The notes under the pieces are model-generated. The model did no database searches. It was not told the origin of the DNA and saw nothing but the letters and a program-made list of their open reading frames with translations. The translations under genes and the position numbers were made by a program. Of a stretch of DNA of 64,000 nucleotides, positions 24,803-38,380 are shown piece after piece (within the stretch, counting starts at the first letter, position 1; each line of letters begins with the position of its first letter). The stretch comes from Aphrophora alni (lineage: Eukaryota; Arthropoda; Insecta; Hemiptera; Aphrophoridae). Location of the stretch: contig OY740777.1 in assembly GCA_963513935.1 (NCBI GenBank), positions 20,679,271 to 20,743,270 of the forward strand. Direction: 5' to 3'.

Positions 24803-27800
24803 TCGTTCATTCTGTTTGGTTGTTACTGTTTGAAGGAGTGATGTTCCGGAGCAAGTGTTTCTTTATAAGATCGATTGTGAAAGATTTACCCGAGATCAAA
24901 AGTAAAAATAAAATACTATCTGCGTCGTTTGTTTTTATATAAGTATTAATAGTAATCTCCGAAGAATAGTTTAAAAGATAATCGTCGTAATAAGTTTAAA
25001 AGTAATCGTCGTCACGAAATTGAGTGAGAAATAAGTGAAAGAAGAAAAGAAGTTCGTCGAAAAGATCAAGGCAAATCGATCCATCTACTGGCAGTCTACA
25101 CGGGAACCACGTGCACGGGAGCCAGGAACCAGGAACATCGGAGCAGCAATAAAACTTCCAATCGATAAGTAAAAATTAATGGACAATCTGAATTTAATAA
25201 ACTACCACCAAATTATATTTATATGTAAATTATAGTCACCAAAGAACCTCACGAACCCGTAAAGAGAAATTAAATAAAATAAAATTAATTTCAGTTAGCC
25301 AGAGCAAATTTTATAATAATAAATTAAAAGTAAATAAATTTAAAAGTAAAAATATGATACACTCTTATATCTTTATTTAGGTTAAGACATGGTAGAATTA
25401 GAATTTCATTTAACTATGTACTTAGAATAAGTAGTAGGTTAAGACGTTAGTGTATAAGTATAATGTGCATCAGATTGGACTATAATTGATTTTTAATGTA
25501 AATGATTTTAAAACGTAATGTAATGAATAATTAAAGAACAACTTAAAATTCTAATTGTGTTGAAGTATCAATTTGTTATAATATATATAACTCTGAAAAT
25601 TATTTAGAAGAAATAATTAATATAAAAATTGTCTTCTCATTCAATTTAAATTTCATTAATTTACATTTAAAAGACACCAAGACCGGCTGTAAATTGGACA
25701 ATCACAGAATATCTTTACAGGAAATTGTTGTTTGTGTGAATGAGAGAGGGTGTGTGCGACAATATTGAATGCATGAATGAAACTGCTTGCTAATGCAAAG
25801 CAAAAAGTTTTTAGTAGAATATATTATTCTCAAAAACATTTGTGTTTATTTATTTTTTTTACCTGATCACTATGGTGACTCTAGCTACTAATGGCGGAAC
25901 TTTGAGTTGTAAAAGGGATTTTTGTTTCTCAATTTGAACGATGTATAAATATTGTTCTATTCGACTTACATATAACGCATTTTTTTTCCCCCTTCTACTG
26001 CATAGAGATATTTAAAACGAATGATAGAAAATGGTTGTATAAACATAAGGGGTCGATAATAAAACCCGGAGTGGATAGGGTGCCAAACCCTTGTGGACTA
26101 AAGGTGAAGTACACTAATGTGTACATTCTTCATTGTATTACTTTTCACACTCAACTCAAACAAAAAGGATTGTTTCGTCACCCTAAGAATAGTAGGAGAT
26201 CTAATACTCCCTTCCGACCACAATACTATTAGAAATTCGAAGGCTTACAGTCATTATTTTATCTTCTATTTTTAATAAAAAAGGCTGTGATTACTTGGAG
26301 CTATTTTGTCTGTATACAAAAAATAAAAGAAATTATTTAAGACTTGATATTGTTGGAAGATATTAAACTATATTTTTGTCATTAATGTGTTGATTTTGTT
26401 TGAAAGGTTTTTAAGAATATTTTAAATCGTTTAATTTTTTACTTTGAAAAGCAACCATTACATTTTAAGTGCTTTATAATATCTCTAAAATTTTTAATTT
26501 TTTATTGTTTTTGGTAATTATACTTAAAGACTACGCACGTTATAAAATATTACTTTGGCTGTAATTTTATAAGTAAGAAAGGTAAGTGATTTACAGCCTT
26601 CCCGTCTTACTAATTTATGCTGACGCTTAAATAATATTCGTCTGGAAATGTGGGACTTAATGAAATAAATTTTTCTTATTTATATTTTGAATTTATTATG
26701 AATTTAACATTCTGATATGGATCAACAATTTAAATGATTATGTTTTCAGTAATGATTCCACATCTGCTGAATTGATTTATGAATTTAATTGTGTGAATTA
26801 AGTCTACCTATTAACTTCTTTATTAAGCAGATAACAGTTATTCCCAATATTTGATATAACTTCCAAGTTATTTGTTAAAAATAATAATAACACCTAAGGT
26901 TATACAAGACAGAAACGTAAACAGGAATGTATAAATACCTATGGAATTATTTTAAAAGAATTGAATCAATACATATAAATAACATGTATAATTTGAGTGT
27001 ATCAATGACCTTGAAGATCAGCTGATTTCGATCAGCATTATTGAACTTGTTTGATATTATAATGGTCCGAGTGATTTTGTTTGGGATTTGGGTTGGAACA
27101 TTTTTTTTAAAAATGCCAGCTTAACTAATCAGGATTGCTAATGAAATGATGTCAGATGTCATTTTATATTCACAAGTCTAGTTTCTCAATCAGATATTTA
27201 CCCACACACAGTAAATGGATCTCATAATTGAAGCCAGATCAGTGTAAACAGCTGTTACCTTTTTAGAACACCAATCTGGCTGTCACTGTCGATCTCAATC
27301 AAAGCTTGATCAGATACGAGCTGGACATGTATGCCGATTCTTGTTTCACCCTTACAGGAAGACCCTTTTATCCTATAATTTAATACAGTTCAGCCAACCA
27401 CCTACTGACACCGACCAACACCAGCATCTACAGGTTCAGAAATTGAATTACCCAATTAAACCGATCCAAGCCCTAGTCAGGCACATTAGTAAACTAGTTT
27501 TTACACTATGAAAACTCGCCATATATCAATGTTCTAACAGTTAACTGACTGCAATAAGACTGACACTAATTACCTCACGGATATTTAGTCCAACTGATAT
27601 TTACTCCAACGTTTATTTATTCCAACGGGTATTTAATCCCACAGATATTTGTTGAATAAGTCGAAATCGCTTTTAATGCCTCATCATTTTAGTTACTATA
27701 TAGACTTTGTATATGCGAGATTGCAAAATAAAAAGGTTTTTCCTCTAAATGCATATTATCGTATTATTAAGCACTGTGTAATGTCAATTAATCATATGAA

Positions 27801-30689
27801 TCATTACCAACACAACTGTACTGTAAGGCTCAGTCAGTGTGATGCTGTTTTAAAGTTACACAAAACATTTACAATACTTGTCGCTGTGTTTATTATTCAG
27901 GTAATAAATATTAAATGACATAAATACAAATATTCACAAGAAACACTTTATTCTCAAAAAGACGAATTGTTAATTAATTGTTGTCAGATATACACGTTTT
28001 GAGTAACTGGACACATAGGTTATTTATTGTACTCGTGTTTGGTGAAAGATCTTAATGGTGTTTTGCGAAACTAGATATAGTTCCGCTTAATTTTCTTGGA
28101 GGTTAATATCCTGCCTCACGTAGTAGGGAAGTCCTGTTTTCCCCTATATAAAAACTGTTACAATCATCGCAGATAAATTTGGATATTTTCATTCAGAATC
28201 GCGAAGCTATATTACTGGTCGTTCTGTATTTTAAAATAAACTTTTTATTGAATCTCTTATATGCGACTTTATTGTAATCATTATATGTGCATAGTAAGGT
28301 TTAATATAGTGTCAAAATCACTAGAGGCGTATTTAGGTTAAGGGATATTTGTTCTTGTGTCTCCATACTAATTTTCCAATGATCGTTCTTTTATAACCAT
28401 TTGAGACACCAATGTGTTTAATAATCTGCAGTTCTCTGTTCTAGTCTTGCCTGGAACTATTAGGGTTTGCTAGTATTTGTTTTATTGGATAATGGAGGAG
28501 TGACAGTTGTTTGTTCAAGAAAATCAATTCATTATAGGCTTTGGATATTGTTGGGTGAAGAAAGTTAATTTGTTTTCATTTTCCAATAGCATAGTAAAGG
28601 ATAGATTTGAGTACATAGAGTTCAGAGTTATTTAAGAATATTAATTGTCTTCTAGTGTCTCGGAATAAAAATATGAAGTCATATAAATATCTCTAAAAGA
28701 TAATGAGTTTTAATTTTTGGTTTTGCAACAGATGTCAGGGCGGATAGATAACAGAGACGACATAGCTAACCTATCGGTTTGAGTGAAATATTCATTATTG
28801 AATGAGAAATGATTTTGGATAAGAATTTTACTGGTACGTACGATTAGCTGGCAAAAGCTCTTTGCGTTTGGTTAGAATAACCTTTTAAAAATTCTTGTAG
28901 TATTTCTATTTTTATTGGGTGAGGATGTAGGTGTGATGTTTTCAAATTCTACAAGAAGCAAATCTGTGTGATTTTTCAAATTTTATTGATATTGTTTCTG
29001 AAGAAGGTCCAGACTGCTTCTTAAGCTGTGGTTATTTACAGTCTGACTATAATAGTTAGTTGATACTGCAGTAAAATAAACAACAGTATGTTCGGTGAAT
29101 TAGGTGCGTGTTTTAGCATATATCTTAATCTGGAAACTTATGGGTTAACGATCTTTCAAAGGCTGATGTTTTATATATAGACCTAATTTATACTGAAGCT
29201 GAGTTTGTATTGTTGTCCTTGAAATCGTAAACGTTGCTATTGTAATCTCATCATTCAATTACCTCTATTACATTGCCCTCATCAATTTTAGTTATAAGCG
29301 CATCAAAAGAAGATCTCTAATTTTATATTGAATTACGAATATGATTTTTCTGGAACTGATTTTGTATGCAAATGTTTAATTTATTATTTATAACAACTCT
29401 GGCAGTTGTTCGTGGGTATAAATATAATTACAGCCTCTGCATTATTAACTTGAGTTAGAATCCCGTATTAGCCATTTCGTGAAGAGTTGCAATTGTGAGT
29501 TTATTTAGAAAATCGATTTCACAATCTATAAATGGAAATTATTTTTGTCAGTGATAAGAGGTTGAAATTCATGATCGTAATGTATTGCTTGAGTAGAGCG
29601 TTGAGTCTATTAAATGTCGATTTTACTTTAAGCCTAGACTTTTTACGTAATGCAAATGAGTACTTAGAAACAATCCTGTTAAAAGCTATTTCTATTCGTA
29701 ATGATTATTTCAATCAATCCTATATACACCAGTGATCAGGTTTTCCAAGAATCAATGGTCCGACATTATTGTCATCACCCTAATGAAAATACAAAAAGAT
29801 GGGTTCCTTGGGCTTATTACAAATAAAAGTATAATTATAATAAAAATTGACTTAAAACAAGTTGTTTCATGGCAAATTACTTGGGATTCGTTATTAAACA
29901 AACATTGTACTTCGGGGGAGAACAAATACAAAGCTTATTATATCCCAGTGTAATTAGCGCAAGCTGTGCTGATGAGGTTGTATATTGTGTGCCGCAATCT
30001 TGCCTTCATCAAGATGCTGAGCCAGTGAGACAATCAATGCTTGTTTATATTAGGTTTTAACTCCTTGTTATACAGACCTGTAAAACATAAAGAATTATCC
30101 TCTTTGAGTTTACCTTAAACCTGTAACTAAGTACAAGAGTATGACTTATTTCTTCAGGCATTGTTAAAACTCATTATATCAGACAATTTTCTAGATTATG
30201 TATTAAAAATATCGCAATAAAATATTTAAAACATTCAAGAACAACTTAAACTGCCATTTATTTTGGTTCTCATGCTGCTTCTTAGCCTCGACTTTGGTAA
30301 AGCCAGGCTTGCATACTTCAGATTACAATAGTAGAGTAAACATCATTGTCCTACATGAAGTGACCTGAACTTCCTACATATTAGCCCTGCATTATGTTGA
30401 CATCTTGACTTCTTTTGAAGCCATTATAGTATCTTCTGTAAATAGTTATAAATTTTTTAATAAATCTAACAAATGTTACTATGAATTCTATAAAACCCTA
30501 AAAAAAATATAGACCTCCATCTAGGTATAAACTCAAATTATTCCATACCTTCATTAATATCTGTCCTTTTGTTTTAATTTTATTAAATGACTTCAAGGTC
30601 ACACATTTCTGAGTCTTCCATATTTTACAAAATTTGAACAATGTTTTAAACAAGTTCGCAGTGATTTTGTACACAGTTTTGTAACAAGA
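24803..30689. other. intergenic, no gene recognised
   Basis: AT-rich with only short, unconvincing open frames. It contains the 16-bp minisatellite at 27579-27658. I see no transposon ends. Confidence 0.45.
27579..27658. repeat. 16-bp minisatellite, five units
   Basis: Five consecutive 16-bp units of the form GGATATTTAGTCCAAC, the last one decayed. Positions 5-8 (ATTT) and the CCAAC ending are the most constant. Confidence 0.8.
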
Positions 30690-31480
30690 TAATTACAAAA
30701 AAAAATAACTTTACAAAAAATGTCGTCCAATTTCAGAATACGACGTGTTATTGCAAAATACAACGTTGACATCATTGAATGAAAATTTCCAATCAATATA
30801 TTGTTTGTGGGGAGATTGCATTGTTAACTGAATGTATCTATCCTTGCTGTATAGGAAATAATAAGTTTGTTCACGGCTAACGTTTTTTGTGTGAGCTTTT
30901 TGTTAGCCGAGAGAAAAAGGGATGACAATTAATTGTATTTGAGAATGTTGTGCTTGGAGTAACTATACTGTTTTTTGTCAAAGTTTGTTACTGAAGTAGT
31001 TAACTTTCTGACAATTGATAGATAATAAAAGGGGAATTTTTTTTTAGATTTGTGCGTGGTAATTGACTGTAAATAGTGTTCATTGAACATCATGGAAGTA
31101 AAAATACTCTATTTGTTCGAAATGATAATGCTGTGTAGCGTGGCTGGTTTATTTTGATACGTAACTGTCAAACAGGGAAATGAATATTGCAATATTTCTC
31201 GGGCTATATTGTGTGTTGAATATTCCGCTTTATTACTTTCTATCTCTGTGCTCTCCATCCTCGAAACTCTTATATTTTGTAGTCCTCTTGAATGTCGTCA
31301 ATCTGCTTTCTTTGAAGCCTTCCGCCTAGTCTTTCTTTAAAAGTTTGTCAAGAATTAATTTTTCTTCTGTCATCTTGTTCATGTAGATATCAAGTAACAT
31401 TCAAGTTTTCCACATACCTATTGCAAGTTTGTTATTCCCCCTCATAATATAAGGTTATAGTTTAGATATTGTAGCTCATG

Positions 31481-31530
31481 TATCACTGAGGTTGGTGACT
31501 TTGTCATTGAAACCAGTTTCGTTAAGTCAA
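31481..31530 (+). ncRNA. decayed relative of the 12.8 kb hammerhead-like motif
   Basis: Shares TGTAGCTC, GTATCACTGA and TTGAAAC with 12771-12814. The core reads CTGAGGT and stem II is reduced to TGAC/GTCA around TTT. GAAAC is followed by CAGTTTC in place of GCGTC, so it is unlikely to cleave. It sits at a non-equivalent place in the duplicated block, so it is a separate insertion of the same family. Confidence 0.35.
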
Positions 31531-32957
31531 CGTAATTTGTGTGAGATCTTGTATTCGAGTTTTATTTTATCGTTACTGGAATATTGGATACTCTACTACT
31601 GAACACAAAACATAATCAGATTTTATAAAGTATACAATTTATTCCCTTGTATAAATAAGTGTGAGCCTAATAAAGAAAGAAACAGGAAAAGTCTTTCATA
31701 TTCATTAAAAATATGAAATGCTACATCGATTCATTTCATTTGATGATATAATTAGTAATCGATGGAGCTACGAATAATCCTTTAAAATCCATTAGTGGTC
31801 AAACATTGCAATGATTTGACCACAGACCCATCTACAATAAATATACTAACTTAAAATAATATTTGGTGGTTCTATAATGAAATGTTTGGCATAATGCTTA
31901 GAAGTAAGAAAAAAAAATTTTTTTTTTAATTATTACTGTGATTTCGTCGAGTGAATTTTTACTTCAAGTGTGATTAGTTGTTATAGAGAAGGTTTTATAA
32001 ATTGTACGTGATATTTACAAAAATGTTAGTTTTGTATATATTTAAGTTGAGTTTTTAAGTTTCCATTGATTGTGTCATAAAATGTACCTACGAGTAAACA
32101 GCGGCAGTCATTTTAACTTCTTGTTTTTTTAAAGTTATGTATAAATCCTTATATTGTTCATTTGCAGTTTGGAAAACGGTTTTAGATTATTAATCTTAAG
32201 GTTTAACTATAATTAAAAATTAAACTTTTCTAACAGATACAATAACTATTTTTTTGTAGATATATTTTAAACCGAAATTTTTTCGGGAGTGACAAATACA
32301 TGGTACTGTATATAGAGGTCCGGAGCTATATTTTGATAAAAATCGGATCTGTCATTTAGGTTTCATACATAAGACAGACTGACATCCATCCAGTAAAGCA
32401 GTTTTAATGTGTAGTAGACTTCAAACATTAATTACAAAAAAGTTCACTTAGGTTTTTGACCAGTCACATACTTTCTCTATATTGGATATATACGAGAAAC
32501 TAATAAAAACAGGAAGCTTTTCATACAATAAAAAATAAATATATTATTCTAATAGTCCTAATAACTGGACAAGAGAAATGGAGAATATTATGAGCAGAAG
32601 ATTTATGATCAAGACGTGCTGGATTTTCATGTAGATTATTTATTTTATTCAGTGGCAACTCGCAGGTGTTCTGCGGATTAGTTTTAAGCAAAAATATAGT
32701 CAGAAATTTGTTAAATAAATTTACATTTTTTCTGAATTATGAGAATGTAATACACACAAAACATAAATGATAAATTACACAATACTGCTTTAAATTATTT
32801 AATATGTAAAGGTTATTGTTGGATGAATAAAACATGGAGGGGGAGTGATAAAAAAAATGCACGTGAAAATAGAAGAGTGATAATTGTAGTTCGGCGAATC
32901 TAAGCGAACCACGCCGATTTCTGTGTATTTTAAATTTTAGTTTCATCTAGGATGCAG

Positions 32958-35439
32958 TGCCGCGTACGCTCCGCTCGTTCGCGAATTAAAGTTCGTTCCC
33001 TTTTTGGAACGCCACTTACCGCGTACTCTTAAACTCGCTGTACTCTCACCACCGTAAGGCGAACCACCTTTCAGCTCGGAACTAACGCGGGCAAGGCCAA
33101 GATGTTCGCTTTTACCTTTTATGCAATCAAAGATATTGCAATACTTGGCTCTAGTAAGTATGAGCTTGTCCTCATAAACTTACCAGTTTTTAATCTACGC
33201 AAAATTCCCTGAATTTTATCTCAATGCTCGATTATTTGACTCTTTATCTAAAGTAACACTCTCTCTCTCTGGGGAAGTGCCTTTTGGGAGAAATCGGCTC
33301 TTAAGTTCTGATAATAACTTTTTTTTAATTTCAAATTATATTTCCAGAGCACACATAAAATATTTATCTTAGACAAGGTTATTTGCATGTACAGAATGGA
33401 TATATAGAAAACACAACAAATTTTAGAAATGAATTACGTATATAATCTTTCTTTTCAGCACAGTTAAAAAAGCAATTTCAAAATTTATCTGACAACAAAG
33501 TTGATTAAACAACAACAAAACAATTTAAATATTTCACAAAATACAAATAGGATATTCCCTATATTCTAAACAAACTAAAAAACGCTAGACTTTTCAGACA
33601 GAACCACAGACAGTTTTTCCTGTACTGAAAAAGTCGTATTTAATTATTAATTATCTACAACACCAAAGCAGAAATTTATAAAAATGAATTTAATTTTTAT
33701 TTATTCCCCAAATGACGTTATATTTGAAATGAAGTTAATATTTGCGAATTATTCCTTAAGTATATGATACCTTCACACTTTATTAAAAGTTCTTGTTGAT
33801 ATTGGAATTTGTTGTTTAATTTAGCTGATGCTGATGCGATGTCCTCAATCCAGATCCTGTAGACTATGAGTTAGTTGAATGCTGGTCTCGAATTCGATCT
33901 GCTAAGTTGCCTTGAAGTTCGAAATAAGTAGAAATTTTTCTAAGTCCAATTTAGTAGAGTGACAATTGTAGTGTCCTCTCTGCTCGGAGTCTGTTGCCAA
34001 AGATACGTCTTCCTTGCGTCGATTTCAAAACAAGAGTACCCGTCTTTCGACGGATAAATCGTGGTCTCCCTTTCTGTGGGAAAATTCCCACTACCTGGAG
34101 CCAATTTTTCTCCCTTTTAAAGAGAAAAGTTTTTCCTTCCTTTTAAGTAAATTCATGCTCTTTTGGTCTGAAATTTTTACACTATATATTTTACTAATCA
34201 TAGTTTTTGTCTACTGAATAGTTTTCTTCCTTTGTTCTTTGTTAAAACACCTTTTAATTAATAATTTATTGTATTTATTATTCAGTGTTATTTGTGATCC
34301 AAGTTGGCATTGCAAAGTCCAACCGCTGAACTCTCACTGAGGGATGCGTGCGTCACTCGACAAGATTTTTCCTGAAAATTACAACTTCTGACATTTTTTC
34401 GTTCAACTCGCTATAACTTTCGAACGCCCGGTCCGATTATCAAGTTCCTTTCGGATTCTTCTTCCTCTCCATTTGTGGGTCTTGTGGAACTTGATTCGTC
34501 GTCCTAGTAAGCTTCGTTCGCGAGTTATCGCCCTTTTCCAGAAATTAGGATTTTCTTCTTTTGAACTTTTGAGATAAGTCCTTTTTCAAAATTCTTTTGA
34601 CGAAATTTTGTTCCTCTACTACTATGACGAAAAGATCTGTTTGAACTTTTTACGTAGCTCGCTTGGTTCTCGAGTTATACGTCCTTGAAGTTCCAAAGTT
34701 TCTATCATCTTGTTTATAGTTCATAAACCCCCCCCATTATATATTATTATCTCTGCTTTGATGTTTTACACTTCTACATACTAGACATATATAATTACAT
34801 AGTTATTTCTCCCCTTTAATTTTAAATTTAACCGCTTTTGGGCTTTAAAGTTTTACTTTTTGTAATTATTATATCTCCCTTATTTTAATTTGAAATTTGA
34901 ATCTAAGTACATATTATTGTGCCCTATTGTGGTCTCATCAATTGTACTTATTATTATTTTTTAATAAATCCCCCTTCAACTCAAAAATTCCAAAAAACTC
35001 CCCAAGAATGACTTTCTAAGTCCATTCTCATCTGTTTATTATTATTATTTCATATTTTTTATTTGTAATTATTGTTAGTTCCCCTCTTAGTTATGACTCT
35101 ACGTTTTTTGAATTTTGAATTTAACCTTTTTCCAAATTTTAGGTTTTTGAGCCCCTATAAAAACTTGAATAACTTTTTTGTTTTATATGATTCTAAATTT
35201 ATTTGTTGATATTATTGATCGGTTGATTCTACTGAATATTTATTTATATTAATAATTTAGTTTTTTAATAGAATAAGAAACGAGGCAAATTGACATTTCC
35301 TGTTCAAGCACGCAGTTCTGCACCTGAGCTGGCGTGACGTCATCGCCCCACCTCGTCTCCTCTCTACATGGTTTTAGCGCGGGAATTTAACTTGCTTTAA
35401 ATTGACTTGAGACTTTTGACTCCATGTCAAACCGTCTCA
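32958..35439 (-). mobile_element. solo LTR of the Ty3/gypsy family
   Basis: 2482 bp, beginning TGCCGCG and ending CCGTCTCA on the plus strand (TG...CA). GCAG lies on both sides (32954-32957 and 35440-35443) as a 4-bp target duplication. It aligns along its length with the 3' LTR at 54145-56646, including the AACTCTTAAACTCGCTGTAC block and the C-run, but with substantial divergence. Neither internal element sequence nor a second LTR is present, so it arose by LTR-LTR recombination. The Block I paralogue has the uninterrupted site GATGTAGGTACATG near 13932. Orientation is set by the full-length element. Confidence 0.93.
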
Positions 35440-38009
35440 GCAGGTAGATAGATGCCTTTCCTGAATTTGAGCCGTGGGTGGCTTAGGTAATACAAAATAT
35501 CGAGAATGAGTGACTGAGTGTTAAACACAATTAATTTAATGATTACATTACAGCTTAGAAAAGCTTCATTTGTTTTGTTACTGTTCGAAATAATTGAATG
35601 TGATACCTTCTTTTGACGAGCCTTTTATAGGTTAATGATTTGTTTATCTAGTATTATAAATGAATTGTTTCATAATCGATATTATTTTTCAGCACCCCGT
35701 AGATTTACCTATTTCAATAATACCCTTCTTTAAGCCCGTTTTAAAAATTAATTTTACAATATATACAAAAACTTCTACTTTTAGCTATCATTAGGTTATA
35801 TTGATAATATAATTTGTTTTGTAAAATATGAATGGTTTTATACTAATTCCCCTTACTACATTTGTGTGTCTTTAAAATCGGATTGTAAAATTATAGACAA
35901 CTACTGCATTAATTACGTCCTGGTACAGAGCACTCTTAAATTGATTTAAAGCATTTCCTGTGACCTTTCGTGTGACAATTTCTGTACAATAACAGATATT
36001 GTTTATTGAAACTAAAACAATCTTTGTTCATTTGGAAAATGTTTCAATGAATAACTGTCATAATCTTAATAATCTTTTTTTTTTAATTGCCTTGTTCTGC
36101 TTTAAGATTTGAAAGAATATAGAGGACGCAAAGGCGAATTAAAGGGATGGCTCTCTAATCCCCTAAAATGTTCATTAGTGTATGTAAATAATCGCCAACT
36201 TTCGAAATAAAGTACTTCAGTTTTATAACCTAATTGTAGAGATTTCTTCGTACAATACTGACAAGAAATTTAACTTACATACTCTAACCTCCCTTTCGCA
36301 TGCCTGAAATTACTATGGAGAACACATTGGCATAGCATCATTGATCCCCAGGTTTGTCGCTTTAAACATAAGAAGGTACCTTCTTCTTCTAAGCTGCGTC
36401 TGAAATCTATCTAATATTTTTACAAGTGTAAAAATAAACAAGTTTTACATCGACTTATTTAAGAATACTATCTTCAGCAATCATCTGAGAAGCAAACGGA
36501 ATAACCGATATTCGAAGATTTATTGCCAAGAAGAAGTAGTCTAGATACTTGATATCAAGGAATCAGACATCTTCCCATTCTGCAATAACGGAAAACAATA
36601 CACCAACCACCTTAAGGAAGTATCGCCACCATCAAACCACACATCATAGAATCTACTTATACAACCTAAAATAAACCAACAACATGTAGGAGTCAATTTG
36701 GTTTTGCTTTGTAATCCCAACATGGGGGACTGAAAGCTTTTATAATTAAATGACTCTTCATGTGGTTTGATGCTCATACAGCTGTTTGGTATTATATAAA
36801 TTTGTTATCGTTACTGATAGTCCAATATTGAACACAATATTATTAGATTTTTTAAAGTATACCCTTATCAAAAGGGTTGAGCAAATTAAATAAAGAGAAA
36901 AGGAAAAGGTTAGTAATTGATTAGGCTACGAATTTTCCTTAGACTTTATAAACAGCAAGAAAACATTGATTTATCTTTCCCTCACATCCATCTAGAGAAA
37001 CAAACACCAATAAAATATAATGTTTTTTGGACCTTCTGTAATGAAAGGATTTTTTATTATTTTTACCGATTTTTTTTTCATGTTTGTAATGGGTTATTGT
37101 AGATATGTCATTAGCAACGTTATGTGAAATTAAAATTTTAATTAGGAAGTTATTAATATTTTTATTGGAATTTACGTTTACATCATAACGCTTGTGCTAT
37201 AAACTGGATCACGTTGAAATAACTCGCTGTTGGTTTTCGTATTTTAAATTATGTATAAACTACTATTTTCTTGCTGTTGGCTTTGGACAAATTGTTTCTC
37301 AGGAGCTAAATGTGATGAATCAAATTTTATCAAATCGTAATTTGTAGTTTTCACTTTAAAGGGAACTAATATCAAATTTTGAGTTTAAAAAATGTTGAGA
37401 AAGGTCACGATAGACCAGATTTGATAAAAGTCGAAACATGACAGACAGATATCATTCCAACAAAAATGTTTTTGAGGTAAATGGACTTTAAAATGAACCT
37501 TAAAAAAGAGCTTGGATTATTTGACCCGTCTCATAACATTTCTTATATATGAGATAATAATAACGAAGGGGATTTTTAATATAAGAAAAAAGAAATATGT
37601 TGTTGTAATGGTTCTAAAACTGGACAAGAGCAACTGCGAATATTACGAGTAGAAGATTTATGTTCAACTCATTACGTGCATGACTTTCATGTAAATTATT
37701 AATTTTACTCGGTGGTAACGCGCAGGAATTCGGTAAATTAATTTTGAGGAACAGTGTATTCAGAGACTTTGAAAGATGTATATTATGTTCTACATGTATA
37801 ACACACAAACCATAAAATGTTAAATTGTATTTAAATTACTACTGTCCTAATTACTACGTACCAAAGTTCTCCATTTTTGTTAGTGTAACCTCACTGATTG
37901 CTATTAAAAAATTGATATATTTTATACTATAAAATATATTTATAACATATAAATATGATATATTAATTGATCTTTTACTTGCCTGGACAATCCTATATAA
38001 ACTATTAAA

Positions 38010-38051
38010 GTTTACAGCTGTTTCGCCGATTTTCAAGCATCATCAGAACAT
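38010..38051 (-). ncRNA. hammerhead-like motif, left arm
   Basis: On the minus strand: CTGATGA (38046-38040), a 15-nt stem II region TGCTTGAAAATCGGC with weak pairing (GC/GC), GAAAC (38024-38020), then AGCTGTA with the NUH-type triplet GTA. Stem I is only about three pairs (GTT/AAC). The core is canonical but the stems are poor, so this is probably a decayed copy of the right-arm motif. Confidence 0.35.
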
Positions 38052-38335
38052 TTAGAACACTTATAATGTGACAATGTGTTAAAATATTTTTTTAAAGTTT
38101 TAAAAAAAAACAACGTTTAGAATATAATTTAAACGTAAATGAAAATAAAAAAATAAATTTTTATCCGAATTCAGTCAGACAATATGAAACGGCCGGTCAC
38201 TCACTGTGACAAAAATTTAAAAAATTAAAAACTGTTAAAAAAATATTTTATTAAGGTTTAAATATGACTTCAAAATGTGCGTTTTTAAAGTGTTTTAAAT
38301 TATTTTAACATATTGTAATGTGATAAGTGTTCTAC

Positions 38336-38380
38336 ATGTTCTGATGATGCCTGGCGAATAGGCGAAACCTCTGTAAATAT
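38336..38380 (+). ncRNA. hammerhead-like motif, right arm
   Basis: Core CTGATGA (38341-38347), one extra T, stem II GCCT/AGGC (38349-38352 and 38360-38363) around GGCGAAT, GAAAC (38364-38368), short stem III region with GTA (38373-38375) as the expected cleavage triplet. The following AATAT pairs with ATGTT before the core in five steps, one of them G-U. As at 12.8 kb there is one unpaired base between core and stem II. Activity is unproven. Confidence 0.42.
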
